DNA of 64,000 nt. It comes from Hofstenia miamia. Lineage: Eukaryota > Xenacoelomorpha > Acoela > Hofsteniidae. The position numbers were made by a program, and so were the translations under genes. Of the stretch, positions 1-12,889 are shown piece by piece (the stretch's first letter is position 1; the number at the start of each line of letters is the position of its first letter). The stretch is taken from contig CABFPE010000251.1 of the NCBI GenBank assembly GCA_900660155.1, positions 63,654 through 127,653 of the forward strand, given 5' to 3'. A model generated the notes under the pieces. That model was not told the origin of the DNA, did no database searches, and saw only the letters and a program-made list of their open reading frames with translations.

Positions 1-160
1 ACAACCAAGATAACTCCATTTAAGGCTATGTATGGAAGAGAAGCTGCAACACCTCTATCTATGCAATTCATGGAATATAGTGGAAAAATGGATAATACCT
101 ATGTAAAGCAGTTAAAAGAGAGAATAACGGCGATACATGAGACGATGTGTCATAACATTA
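1..160 (+). mobile_element. Ty3/gypsy-type LTR retrotransposon fossil, integrase end
   Basis: From the first base a frame reads TTKITPFKAMYGREAATPL and then a charged helix-like stretch. The TPF-x-x-MYGR motif is the hallmark of the C-terminal side of gypsy-class integrases. The similarity fades after about base 150. The rest of the element would lie left of the window. No LTR could be recognised to the right. It is a broken, old fragment. Confidence 0.75.
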
Positions 161-1216
161 TCCGCCACTGCATCTGCGGAATCACTTTTAGTTTGCTGAA
201 TCTAATGTATTGTCTTATAATATATGTAGGCGTGTGGTAGTATTCTATATTCTATAATTACTAGTTTATGATGACATAAGTTCCATAAATTATTAATACG
301 TGTTGACATATTTTATTTTGCAATTACAACACATGTTGCAAGTTCACCGCGGCTGTGATGGTCATGAAAACGTCCATGAAACCAGTTTGTTTCAAATTCA
401 AGGTTAGCAAACGTCATTGAAGCGTTGTCGTAAAAAAAATCTTAACAGGGTTGGCTGTAATGTTAGAATGAGATAATAAGCAATTTCCTAATTATATGTG
501 ATAAAGTTAGCCATACAAATATGGCATAGCCGTAGTAGCTTTACAATTTCAAATTTTGCCAAAATTATAAAACATCATTATAGTTAATTTTTCTTAATTT
601 TTTAATTATATTTGTACTTTGAAGTGTATTTATGAATATTGATTTAAATTATATATTCTAATTTAGAAATTATTTGAAATTTGAAGATTACCTTTAGAGT
701 AGCCGCTCTGTTTTTAAAAATTTCAAGAACAAAGAAAACATGAGCTGAAAATTTAAGCAAAATCTTGAGTCGAGTTAGGAACCATGGGATCCAGACAGAA
801 CTCTGCCCAGCCCATTTAAAATCTCACTAATTTTATCAATTTAATCCCATTCATACTAACCATGCCAATAAGCATCACTTTTCTGCGTGATCAATGATGA
901 GCATATTCAAAATATAATCAAAAAAATATACAAAATGTAAAAATATTTGAAGAATATCAAAAACCAATCAAACCCAATATAATCAAAAAAAATATACAAA
1001 ATGTAAAAATCTTTGAAGAATATCAAAAACCAATTTGAAAAATTGTGACCCGCACTCATCCCACAACGCATTCACTTTCGACCCAGCCTGGTCCGGTCGA
1101 GATGAATAGATTATTCAAAACCCATAGTGGTTGCAATGTAAAATCAAACTGGGAACTTTCTACTTTCCCTAATAGATTTCAATTTGAGTCTTTTGTATTA
1201 ATGCAATCTTTGTAAT
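161..1216. other. Unassigned AT-rich DNA
   Basis: I see no convincing gene. The only structure found is a short tandem duplication at 911-1034. ORFs here are short and have no recognisable motif. Confidence 0.5.
911..1034. repeat. Two-copy tandem repeat, about 64-bp unit
   Basis: Two near-identical units (911-968 and 975-1034) each begin AATATAATCAAAAAA and end ATATCAAAAACCAAT. They differ by one A-run length and one substitution, so the duplication is fairly recent. Confidence 0.85.
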
Positions 1217-2330
1217 TCATTATTGTTATTATTATAATCACATTTCTTCAACGCTGGTCTGGCTCTCAGTTATTACCAAATCCCAGAGAGTCTGAGAATC
1301 TCCATGGGACTCAAGCTGTTCCTACAATTCTGTCTTTTGCACTATGTAACACCCCTTTCCACTGCTGTAATCTTAGCTCCTCCTAGTATTCATTATACTT
1401 CTTGATTACAGCTCATAGTGCTCCAACAACTACCGGATTACTTCAACCACTTGTCTATTTCCTCTGCCAGCTCTCTGTACTTGTTTATCCTATTTTTCTC
1501 CTTCCTTTCTCTACATTTCTGTCCTTTGATACTGCTGTTTATGGCTATCATTCATTCTTCATCATCTGCGATTATTATGTGTTTTCGCTGTGCTTATATC
1601 ACCTCGCTAGTCTGTATATTAATGTCCCAAAGTATTTTGACCGTTTAATTAACTATGCTACCTTGTGGTATGCCTTCTCTCTTTAACCACTGCTATTATT
1701 TTCCTTAACTCCATACTGAAATTCCTTAGGTTGCTTTTCAAAATATCCCCTTAGTCTTAGTACTTCTGCTTTTATAGCTCTCTTGACACGTAGAAGTTTT
1801 CTGCCCCTGTTTGTATCTTGCCATGTATAGTCTATCTACATCTCGATTTAAGTAGAATGTTCTCGCTACTGCTAGTAGCTTCCTCGTCTTTCTGTTTAGC
1901 TCTCTTAGTTCATTAGATTCTTATTGTATCAAGACTTGCATAGCCCACGTATTAATTGTCCTTAGTATGTTCTATCGATTCAATGATGACTTCTGTAGTA
2001 CGTTCCTTGACCTTCTCCTTTATTCTTTCCTTAGTCTTGTTTTATTTCCTCATGATCTGTTCTGTGTCTCTCTAATTCTTGCACCCTTCCTTGACCTCCT
2101 CAATCTTATCCTCACTGCTCGTCATCAACCCAACTATTTCTGTACACTTGCCACTGATCATTGCCATTGTTGCACACTTTCCTAATCCAAACTGCATCAT
2201 AGACTCTCTACAATCGTCTTCTCTAATGTCTGCATTTGCTTATGCAACATCTTCATCGAACTTGCAAACATCTTCAGTTCATCCATGTGCCAACTCCATC
2301 TTAGTATGGCATAATGTGGTGATTAACAAA
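1217..2330 (-). mobile_element. Degenerate LINE copy 1, RT core missing
   Basis: Read on the minus strand, 1640-1520 gives a decayed WDINIQTSEVI stretch, the equivalent of the better preserved EDFNIQTSKVIEAMRPDIVVVD in copy 2 (3881-5180). It continues through an ALxAV-like segment to a 3' end marked by an ATT/AAT array at 1217-1238. 2330-1960 reads as a lysine- and glutamate-rich N-terminal part. The region between the two parts is too short to hold a reverse transcriptase core, so the copy appears internally deleted like copy 2. Many stops and shifts; clearly dead. Confidence 0.6.
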
Positions 2331-2399
2331 GAAATAAAACCAAGACTATTAACAAACTCTGATTGAATTATATTTATTTTTGCAGTAACACAATTATCA

Positions 2400-3180
2400 T
2401 TTAATTTTTGCAAAACAATTGTAAATGCAGTTTCTAGGTATTGGTTGAAGGCAAAATGTTTGACAAAAAGCTAAAAAACGAACCCACTACAGCTAATTTA
2501 ATGATGACGTTGCATAATTGACGAAGGAATCGTAAACAATTTTGAAATTAAGAACAGGTACATGCCAATTGTTTATCTGATAATAAATAGCATGTAATAG
2601 ATTTAGGAACTGATGAATTTAGTTTCAACGGATTTATCTTTTTTGTATTGTCAGGTTTGATTATAAATGACAACAGAAAGCTAAACATTCGAGCACATGA
2701 GTAGTTCCCCAAATTCAGTTAAAGGAATTTTGAAGCAGCTGCACAATCAGCAATTCATCACGCGAATCAGTCTGTAGCCTGTAATGAAATTGTGCTCATA
2801 TGTTAGGTGTACGGATACGAGTTTTTAACTGTTTAGCTTTCCAATCGATTCATTCACTGAAATAAGAACATTTCACCAAATAGCTGGAAAGCTACCCTTA
2901 GGTTCACTATTTGTTTTAGATCCAAATTCTTACGGTATAATATGATCTACATACATACGAGGAGCCTACGAGCCCCATTATATCTTACCTGCTCGCAACA
3001 TTTGTTTACTTAAGTAGTTGCAGAGTAATCTTATTTTACGGACTGCTTAGTACATCATTTCAGCAGACCGCATTGATTGTTCACATGTATGTAGGGGATA
3101 TATATATCTATTTATATGTAGGACTATTTATATTTAGGATCTATAATATGCTGAAGCATTCAGGTTGCGAGAATTCATTT
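2400..3180 (+). repeat. Dispersed repeat family R1, copy A
   Basis: One of four diverged copies in this window (others 12890-13380, 40480-40780, 54810-55440), all in the same orientation. Shared anchors are GAAAGCTAAACATTCGAGCA, AGCTACCCTTAGGTTCACTA, TTTTAGATCCAAATTCT and, further on, CATTGATTG with a following ATGTATGTAGGGG-like stretch. There is no coding potential. Ends are not resolved. It could be a non-autonomous transposon. Confidence 0.65.
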
Positions 3181-3619
3181 ATTGCAATTGTCAATCATAA
3201 CAAGAACAATCACTGCACTAAATAGATTAGGAATACCAATGTCCACGCACTTAGAACCTTCTCTTGCACTGAGGCTTATTTGTGAGTCGCAACCAATTCC
3301 ATGGTAACTCATGATCTTTAACCATCATCATTCTTCCTTTTATTGCATTGCTTGGCGTCAGGTTTGGACCCTGATAACATCTCTCAGTAGACCTAAATGG
3401 AGTAAAATTAGTGATTGTAGTATAAAATAGTTGTATCAACAGTCGTGATTTATATTAATTGGATCAAAAGCTTAACAGGTTGGGATCGTACACGTAATGA
3501 AAGGAGGTCGCTAATAGTAATTTGGTCCAGCCTTACTTAATAGTCAATGCTAATCGTTGTACCGATTATTCATTACACCCAATGACTGGGATTAAGCTAA
3601 CTACAAACAGTAGTGTTGC

Positions 3620-3865
3620 TAAGCTGGCTCCCTCGAAGATGTCGCACCTACGCCACTTTCTCATTTCTCTCTAGGAACTAAGCCCATGCATCTATGTAAT
3701 TTGCTATCACAAGCCTTCCTGCGGTCTATATACTCAATTGCTAAGTGTGTATTACATCTTCTGCAATGTTCCACCACTATCTGGTCTGTTAAAGACTGAT
3801 CTTTACATCATCTGCACTTCGTCCAGCATCTTTTCTGCTCCTCTGCGATAAGCGTGTTCTATGTC
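3620..3865 (-). mobile_element. LINE reverse-transcriptase fragment
   Basis: The minus strand gives DQSLTDQIVVEHCRRCNTH followed by LAIEYIDRRKACDSKLH. This matches the finger-to-palm segment of a LINE reverse transcriptase (usual form: L-AMAYIDYRKAYDSVPHSW). The first catalytic aspartate (YID) is still visible. It lies just beyond the 3' tail of LINE copy 2 and is probably from the same LINE lineage, as a separate fragment. Confidence 0.65.
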
Positions 3866-3880
3866 AGCCTACTTGAAATA

Positions 3881-5180
3881 AATTATTATCATTATTGTTA
3901 TTATTTCATTTCTTCTCCCAGCTTCATGCTGGTATGCTTCTCAGGTTTGGGGAACTCACCAGGGTCTGAGAGCTCTCCTCAGGATTGTAGCTGTTCCTAA
4001 AAATGCTGCCTTCTGTGCTACAGCCCCTCCCCACTTTGGTACTCGCAACTCCTCCAAGTATCTCTTATGCTTCTTGCTCACTGCTTCTAGTGCTCCTACA
4101 ACTACTGGGACTACTTCAACTCCCTGTACTTGCTTAACTTCTCTTCTTGCTTTCTACATTCCTATCCTTTGGTACTGCTATGTCTATCACTGTTCTCAAT
4201 CTTTTCTCTTTGTCTACCACTACTATGTCTGGCCTCATTGCTTCTATCACCTTGCTTGTCTGTATGTTGAAGTCCTCGCCTGATCTCGCTGTAGCCTTTT
4301 TCTCTTGCATCTAGTTCTTTGTAGAATCTTTCTTCTTGGGTCTCAAACTTCATATTGTCTCTTGCCTGCTTTGCTCTTGCCCTAGATTTTCTCCGTTTCT
4401 GCAACTAATCTCTGCTTAAGCTCTTCTCTTGCAGTTTCTATAGTTTTCTCCTTACCTACCCTGTACCTGTGCTGTACTGCCTTACTTTTCCTGATCTTTC
4501 CTTTTTGCTGCCTACTCTTCGCCACTTTATTCTCAATTCTTTTCTCCCATGCTGGCTTCTGTCTCTCTTATCTACTTGTCGTCTTTTCTTTTTCACTCCC
4601 AGCATCTATCCTCTCCAACACCTTTGTTGTTTTTACTGCTAGCTTGATTTTCTTAGCTCCTCTTGGAACTGGCAACCTAGTTCTCTCACCTATTTCTTCC
4701 TTCATCTTTTCCTTGATTGCTGCTTCAGTTTCTGTGCCCACTAGTTCTGCTGCTTCCGCTACTTCTCTCACAACGTCAATTACTTCATCTTCCCTTTGCT
4801 TAGCCTGTTCAACTCTTTTTCATCTTACTCTCATCCAACTGCAACTTTCGCACTTGTCTTGCAAGCCTCTGCAACTTCTAATCTCGTTCCTGCCTTCTTC
4901 CATTCTTCCAACATTCTCTTCCTGTAACCCCACGCATCTGGCCTGCTTCTTCTGTAACACTACAGTGCTGTTTTGTTCTGCTCATCTGTCCATTTATGCT
5001 GTCGTAAATTGGTCTGTGTTGATCCTATACTACCACTTCTTGAATCCACACTCTTGATTGTGGCGTCCGCCTGGCCTTTTCTTTCGTTGTCATTTTCATA
5101 TTAGGAAAGGGTCGGGACAGGGCTCGAACCCGGGTCTTCATGGTCCCAGTTTCGCGTTCTACTCCTTGGCCACTGGATCC
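3881..5180 (-). mobile_element. Internally deleted LINE (copy 2) with tRNA-like head
   Basis: Read 5' to 3' on the minus strand: a tRNA-like segment (5180-5100); an N-terminal part with a Myb-like pattern (WTDEQNKT...CYRRSRPDVRGYRKRM, about 5030-4890, with frameshifts); a basic helical linker (4770-4300, including RARAKQARDNMKFETQEERF); then the LINE C-terminus RPDIVVVDKEKRLRTVIDIAVP (4250-4150) and GVEVVPVVVGALEAVSKKHK with KAAFLGTATILRRAL (4110-3970). It ends at an AAT-type array at 3906-3881. This order matches a known metazoan LINE lineage, but the roughly 1.5-2 kb reverse transcriptase between linker and C-terminus is absent. Stops and shifts are present; it could only move with helper proteins. 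Confidence 0.75.
5100..5180 (-). promoter_or_regulatory. tRNA-like pol III promoter (A and B boxes)
   Basis: On the minus strand, TGGCCAAGGAG (5172-5162) fits the A box consensus TRGYNNARNNG exactly, and GGTTCGAGCC (5130-5121) fits the B box. The spacing is that of a tRNA gene. The acceptor arms do not pair well, so this is a tRNA-derived SINE/LINE head rather than a working tRNA gene. Confidence 0.7.
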
Positions 5181-5222
5181 CATTATTGTTATTATTACTA
5201 TTATTATTATCATTATTATTAC
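5181..5222. repeat. ATT/AAT microsatellite
   Basis: Imperfect ATT array with a few C interruptions directly abutting the tRNA-like head. It may be the insertion target or the tail of another element. Confidence 0.8.
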
Positions 5223-6949
5223 TTGTAAAATTTATCAACTACTTATCATCAAAGTTGAATTATTTGCTAAGTATTTAATAAGTATTTGCAAAGTTTTAAT
5301 GCTTTTAAATACTTTGAAAACTTCATAATTTGAGATAAAGGGAAATATTCAGCATTATTTAATGATTATTTGAATTGAAATTTCTAATTAAATTTTCTAT
5401 TATTTTGCTTTAGGATAGGTAATTGCTTTTCTGTAAACAAATTAACTTTTTAATTGTCAACCTTTCATTTTGAAATTAAGTAGATGGTTTTCCAATGCAA
5501 ATCCAAGGATTCATTTGCCTAAATATTTCAGTTTGACAGGGACGATCAAGAACAAATTTGCATTAATAATTTCTCAATGTTTTTAAATATTTTAATAGAA
5601 CGCATGCTAATTCAGTGCATATTTTCACATGGGCTCAGGAAAATTCAGGACACTGGTCTAACCATACATTAAATTTATAGTAATCAAATTATTGATTTGT
5701 GATTCTGTTTGAACTGAGAATATTTTGAAATGTTAATTTTTTGCTGATCCATAGTAAACTTTACACCTCAGAAGAAAGATGCAACCCTGCCATGCTTTAG
5801 GAGTATTATTGTGTGTTACATACAAATGAAGAGAAATAAAGAAAATATATGAGACAGATTTGCAGATCGAAAACTTTCCATGCTGTTCACATGAGATGTG
5901 CAAATGTTGACTGCTTCTCTGTGATGATCATTATCACTACAGGGACAAACGCATAAATCCATAGATTGCTAATATTTTTTTACCAATTAAATGTAAATTG
6001 CATACAATTCAAAATTCCCAACAATAAGCTGGATTGAAATTAATACTAACTAAATACTTCTCACTAAATTTTGAGCCTCAGTCCTACATTTATTCAAAAA
6101 AAAATTTGCATTTCACGTTTGGATAAGGCAAAATCCTCGGCATAGCAAGATATGAACACGACATGGTTGGAGCTCTGTCTCGGAATAACAGCCTAGTGTG
6201 TTAAAAATGTTCATAAAGTCGGAATCGGTTCAAAGTTTTAGCCACCACTTTATCATAGTAAATTATTTTTAACATTGATATATATTAGTCATGTACAAAC
6301 TGCGTTCATATGCAATTTTAAGTAGATTTTAACATCAAAAATCACGAAATTGACGAAATTTAAGATAATTTATAATAACTAACAAACATTATTTATGAAC
6401 TCTTTTGATGAACGACTCAACTTCAATTCAGAATTATGTCTCTCTACCGTTCAAGATTATACGCATTTAGAATCCTATCACTGTGACAACGAAACTACTG
6501 TAAATATTAAAATGTTATTTAATCGCAATAAAAAGAGCTGTCCTTCAGAAAGCAAGTAGAACTAATCATTTTCAATATTACTAAGCAAAAGCAGTAAGAG
6601 GTAAAGAACAAAAAATGGCGCGTTTAAAATCCAATAATCCATTTTTTCAATTAGAAATTTTTCTGACCCATTGGTTTTGGATGCATATTCTGACTATAGG
6701 TTGTTGTAGATTAAGTCAATCTGCTTGCTACTGTGGTGAAAAATCTGCCACTTCATCTTCTTACAATAGATAACTTATATTTAGGACATATAAAAAGTAT
6801 CGTTTTTGCAAATTGTAAAATATTTTTAGGGAAATTCCTAAATTCTGGATGAAACTGTGGTTATATAATGCAAATGCACAAATCTATATTTTTGTTGGCG
6901 AATTTTTTAGGCTACAGTACACTGTATATTTCAACTTCAAAATACTTGA
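5223..6949. other. Unassigned AT-rich DNA
   Basis: No ORF with recognisable motifs, no repeat structure found by eye. Confidence 0.5.
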
Positions 6950-6957
6950 TGCTAGAT

Positions 6958-8008
6958 CAGATGTGGGCAACCTACGGTCCGAAATTGGTTTTTATACAAC
7001 TCGCCGAGAGTTTTTATGAACCCGATCTTCAACACAGATGCTTCGTAACTGTTTCCGGTCTACCTATAATTTCAGTTGTACGGTAATGAATATAATGTTA
7101 TCCAGTGAACGACATAATTGTATGTTAAATTTATAAATCATTCTAGATAGAGACTTTATATTTTGCATTTCTCTTTGAAAATTTAATTTTGTGTATCCTA
7201 GAATTGAAGTGTAATATTATCATGGTTGTCCATAAAATTTGGAGGTGGTTGGCTACAATTAGTGCAGATTTTACTAGGAAAATTCCGTTCCTGGCAATGT
7301 GTAAGCAATAACAACAGGCTGTTCAAAATAACCGGTTCATGTAATAGTTTCAAATATTGGAGCAAATAACCAAAAAAAGAACCCAAGGCTCTAAAAAACA
7401 AAATGAAATAGCTTAAACCAGGAATATATGACAAAATGTCCTTTAAACAAATTATAGCTCTGTAAGAGCCTTTAACTCTAATTCTATTGCTAATTATTTT
7501 TAAGCTGTTATAATTCAAGAATTAATGAAGTTATTTAAAATTTGAAAACACCACAAAATAGAGAATTGTCTCTTCTTATTTTTCGAGTTAAATTAGGGAC
7601 ATGGCTCTATCCTCATGCAGTTTTCCCTCAGAAACAAAAATATTTCATGGTAGTTTTTGTTCCCATTGGTATTAGACCGCCTCATTATCTGAAGACTAGG
7701 CATGGAAATAATTTGAATATTTTTGCAAAAATCTCATTGAAAAAATTTATATTTGTTTGTAATTCAGGCATAAGCACATATACTTTAGCAAACATCTTCA
7801 TCATTGCATGTGCGGCCCTATCCCATAGATGTTTTCATGTAAAAAATTTTTAATATTTCTTAACAAGCTTTGATAAAATTGTTCAAAAATGGACAAATAA
7901 CTTTGTTGCTTAAAAGTAACACTAGCAGAAACATGGTTAAAAATATTTTCATTTGATTTTCATATATGAGGCCCGCCAATGCTCTAAAAACGTTTTTGCC
8001 CACCCCTG
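6958..8008. mobile_element. Non-autonomous hAT element (1,051 bp)
   Basis: The left end reads CAGATGTGGGCAACCTACGG and the right end reads TTTTTGCCCACCCCTG, the inverted counterpart of the same hAT-type terminus. Both ends are flanked by an identical 8-bp target duplication, TGCTAGAT, at 6950-6957 and 8009-8016. An 8-bp duplication and CAG...CTG termini are diagnostic of the hAT superfamily. The inside has no transposase motif. The perfect flanking repeat suggests it is not very old. Confidence 0.88.
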
Positions 8009-8016
8009 TGCTAGAT

Positions 8017-9272
8017 GATTGTAGAATTCTCTGATTACTGTCCTTTATCTTTAGTAAGATGTTAATTTTGGGGCGTGAAATGCATTAATTGCGTGTTTTC
8101 AATATTCATTTTCAAGCGATTTAATACAAAGTTCTGTTGCAGCTTCTGTTTATTTGGTTGCAAGTATTTGGAGGGATATATATTCATTGCATCTAGCATT
8201 CCATCTTTCTTACATAATGAGAATTGATATGCTGTGTTTTATATTTTTAAGTATGACATTATTTGATATGATAATGGTTTTTCATAAAATTTTGCAAATA
8301 GGCTTATAACTGATATTGGTCAATAATTTACCTCAATATTTGAGTCACTTTTTGAAGTATTAGTGTAACATTTGAAATTTTTAAAATACCTGGAAAAGCG
8401 TTTGCATGAATAGAAATAGTAGCAATTTGGAAAAAATGCAGTATATTTGTTTATATAAAACATAGAGATTCCAGTACTACGTTAAGATTTTATATTCACT
8501 GCATCAAAAATCTAAAAAGGCTCTGTGTTTTGCTAATATTATCTTCATAGTCTACAATTTTTGCTTTCAATTGAGAGTGTATTTTAATGGACCAAAATTA
8601 AAAAACGATCACTTGAAGAACTCTCATAAATTTTTATCTATTAGTATCCTGTTTCTTAAATTTCATTTGATTACGGCAATGCATTTTAATTTTTCAAAAA
8701 TGTTTCACATATTTAACGTTATGTGTTAATAAATTTCGAATAAAAAAGAAATATGTTCTGTTGGATAACAGGCGATTTTGAAATTATAATATCAAAGAGC
8801 TTTCCTTGATAATACAGACATGGATTTTGTGTAAATATTCTTCTTATGCATTGCAAATTGCATTTAAAGTAACAGACAACTTAAAAGAAGTAATGAGTTA
8901 AAAAAATATTCAAGAATATTTTAGGAAATGAACCTCCAATGAACTTGCAAGGCCAGTGAATGCTGTTAAGCGTCTTGGAGTCTAAATTCACTTGTTAAAA
9001 TCGTTTCCGTTCTTGTGTAGAAGCTTTGACTCGTGTCTTTTCGATCTATTTACCAAGCTAAAATAAGTCTATTGTTCTGCAATTCATTCAAATTTTTAAT
9101 TTATCGAATTCCATGTTACATCAAAGAATTGTAAAGTACTGAACTAGAAAAGCCGCACTTTGTCAAGCAACTCCATTTTTGCAGCTTACTCAAATAGGCA
9201 TATATTTTTTTCAAATACATGTGATATCATCACTACTCAAGAACATCCAAATGAATAAAATAATATAGTACT

Positions 9273-9343
<71 letters not shown>

Positions 9344-12300
9344 TAATAAAAAGACTTCATTAATCTGAATAATTTAGTTTTAGAAAATTTTTTGCAGCTA
9401 CACGTGTTGTAGTCTGACTCAAAATAGATCCAAAACAAATTACCTATGTGTCTTAGATTTTTTCATCAAATTGCAATTGAATTTACTTTACAAACAATTG
9501 AAAAGTATAGCAGAACTTCTAAAAAATTCGTTCTGTGTTTTTCATTTATTCATCTTATTAATCCTTAAGTATCTTCTCGTAATCCTTCTTATCGTCCGTT
9601 CTTAGTATTTTTTACGAGATATTTCTCCATATCTACCCTGTACTTCATAATTTTTAATATTAATTAGGAGATAGATATGTCATTCAATTGTATTTGAAGA
9701 GTTATTTTCAAAACTTAAACGAGATATGTAGTTGGAGTCAGGATGTATCCATTTTGTAAATATTTTTTTTGTACTCGTTCTAATTTATATATAATTGATA
9801 GGCTGCAGTATCATGCAGAGGGACCATAGAGTAATGTAGTGCGAATGACTCATACATGCATTTGTCTCTTTGTGCTTCCTAAGATATCAACAAAATCAAC
9901 TATATTGAAGTTTGATGGCATCTTACAAGTATTTGTATCTTTGTGCTTTAAAATTTGCAACCTCTATGCTCTCCTATGTTCTTATGCCATTGAGATACCA
10001 CCCCAAAAGCACAATCAATAGGAAATAATTTAATACCTTCATAAATCCAGGTTTCTGTTAAGAAAACCGTTTACAAATTATTCAGAAGAAGATAGTTAAG
10101 CAAGAATAATTTTTCTAAAGATTTCTTAATATGTTTCCGACATACCAGAGAATAATCTGATAACTAGTTTTACCTATAAGTCAATTAGATATTATTATTC
10201 ACATGTAATCTTACGTTTCAAATTTTAACATCTTTTCTTTTATTCGATCTCTTGGAGATAACGCCGTCTTCATAAATATTATTTTTTCAAATTACTTGAG
10301 CATATAATATTTTGACAACAAAATTCTTCTGTAACACTCATTACCAACATCAAGCAATATTATTCTAGTTTTTGAGAAATCGTATTTTCCAATATGGTTA
10401 AATTCTTTACTATTTTATCGGGATTTACAGACAAGAAATTTATAGTTTTCTAAATTTGCATAATCTTGTTCGTACTTCTGATCGAACTTGGCGACGACTC
10501 TTCAATTCGGAAAACTATAACTCTTCGATTGTATGAGGATATCTCCATTGGCTTAGCTGGAGATATATGGCATTTTAGATTTAGAAATGAAATTTTAATA
10601 AAAAATACATGTATATTTATATTTTTTGCAGTTTTTTCATTTCCCACTTCAAGCGCCATAAATTGGTTAAAATAAATATAACCCACATGTAAATTCACTA
10701 GACATTTTGGAAAGGTTTGGTGTTTGGATTACATGAATTGGAATGCGAAATATTAGAACATATAAGTACATACATTTTGTTCATTAATATTAACTCTTGG
10801 ATATATCAAGTATATTTTAAGGTATTTGTTTGTATCAATTATTGAAAAATCCTTGATTTATCATAATGAGTTGAATTTTACTAAATCTCACAAATCTTCA
10901 AATTTGAATGACTCTTACAAATATAAAACCCAACTCTAAAAAATGTCCATCTAAATTCTAAACAGATAAAAGTTAATATTAAATAAAAAGTGATTGGTAT
11001 TTAGGTCTCTTAAAAAGAAAATGATTTCAACTTCAATAGATGTCTGAAATGTAATTCAGCCATTATGGAACTTGCCTATATGATATGACCAATTTCTTGA
11101 TAAAGATAAATTTTTTTACATTTTCTAAAATTTTTTTTTTGAATTTTGAAGTTGATATTTTGAATTTGATAAAAATGTTTGTTTGTGCAGTTGTGCGTAT
11201 ATTACAAAACTATATCTTACACATTGCTATTGACTGCAACTAGAGTTTTCATCCGGTCAGAAATTTTATACAAATATATGTTTTACTTAGAGGCGAATCT
11301 ATTCTGAGACATTAATTTCGCAACTTTGATCTGAAACTCAAAATAATTTATTGAACTTGACATTACATGTAGAGTGCATTTTCTGAGACTAAAGCTTTTT
11401 ATAAACATAGTGAGAAAAAAATAAATGCGCCATCTTGCGACTTCACTGTTTTATAGCCTATCGTAATAAATGCAAAATCATTTTATATTGGAAAAAATTT
11501 GCGGCTTATCATTTCATCGATTAGGCAGTGTAATTTTAGGATTTTTCTAATATTTAAGTAGTCATATCTACTTTCGTTTTTCAGCTTTCTTAATATATTA
11601 TTTTGACTGAAAATTTGTATTTTGTTATTTTAATTAAATAGTTGTGTGTAGCCCTTTAGCAGATATCAGCGGCTTATCATTTGTATAACTTTCATGATTA
11701 TCCATCAATCAAATAGCATTGTTCGTTCATTAATAATTTTTTTTATTCTTCAGCGTTTTGCTATTTCCATATGGTTCAAATATTCAGATACTTTTAAATG
11801 ACAAAATGATATTTTCATGATTTACTTTCATCTGTTACAATGGCATTCTACGCTGTATAAAAACATGAATTTCAATGTATATTTTGCAATTATTTTCCAT
11901 TTCCACAACTATTTAAAACACTCCACATACTTCATGCCCATCTAATGAACTCAAGCAATTATAATTACAACTGTGCTACACTGAAATAAAAGTTTTATTA
12001 ACAGATCATGCACACAGCTGCCCTATATATACAGAAAAATATATGTAAATAACATGTAACAAAACCTGCCAACAGCAGAACTAAATAATGTCTGTAATGA
12101 AATCAGCAGTGTGATTTGATGTGCAAGAAATAAATTAAGTGTTGATGTAGATGACTAGTGCCAAATGACGTAAGTGCATTAGAAACAAAAAATGAGGAAT
12201 GAAGAAAAGCATAAATTAGGGTGCTGATTCTACAATATATTCTAGCATCATCAGAATGTGAACAAAAATGCGAGAAGTATAAAGCAAGTACTAAGTGATA

Positions 12301-12889
12301 GTGTAGTAACTATTAAATAGAAGAAGATGTCGGAAATGAAGTTTTTTTTCCACTTGACATTCCATCTAAAATGGGGTTTAGGTGAAAAAACACATTAATA
12401 AGAATAAAAGTGTCATAGAAAAATTCTTCCATCAAAAAAGACACAAGACATTTAATATAAAAAGAAATATATTAAGACGAACGAACTTATGCGACAACCC
12501 AATACTATTAAGTAGGCAAGACATCTCATATCTACACAGTACAACAGGTAAGTTAGAGTAATAGGCAACCATGATGCCAGCAAAGGATGGTAGATTAACA
12601 TACAGATCTGCATATTGCTATTACATCTATACTGCCACTCAAAGAAGGCATACAAGTTTAAATGGCAATAACTGCCAAAGCAAAACTTACTAGTAGCCAT
12701 CAACAGTATAAATGGGGCGTATCTGCTTCAACTAAACACAGGGATGAACAGGTCTACGCGATGTCCCAAGACAGCTGAGCCACCTACAGCTGAATTGCAC
12801 ACTTTGTAGTGTGGCATAATCCATGTGTGTTGTCAAATAAAGGGAAAATATGGACTACCAATGTAATAAATAATTGATCAAATTTAAAC
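8017..12889. other. Unassigned AT-rich DNA
   Basis: About 4.9 kb without a supportable gene. It holds one AAT array (9275-9348). A GCGGCTTATCATTT motif occurs twice (about 11,501 and 11,670). Opposed ORFs at 10,450-10,700 show no known motif and are not called. Confidence 0.45.
9275..9348. repeat. AAT microsatellite
   Basis: About 24 uninterrupted AAT/TAA units with a single G near the right end. Length suggests ongoing instability. Confidence 0.95.

Noticed and set aside
3251-3439. Minus-strand ORF with MVKDHELPWNWLRL, faintly like the end of a BEL/Pao integrase
   Set aside because: The match is one short motif without neighbours; too weak to call even as a fossil.
5100-5180. A genuine tRNA gene
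   Set aside because: A and B boxes are exact, but acceptor stem pairing fails and the segment is fused to LINE sequence.
10450-10698. Overlapping ORFs on both strands
   Set aside because: No recognisable motif on either strand and no splice context; likely chance.
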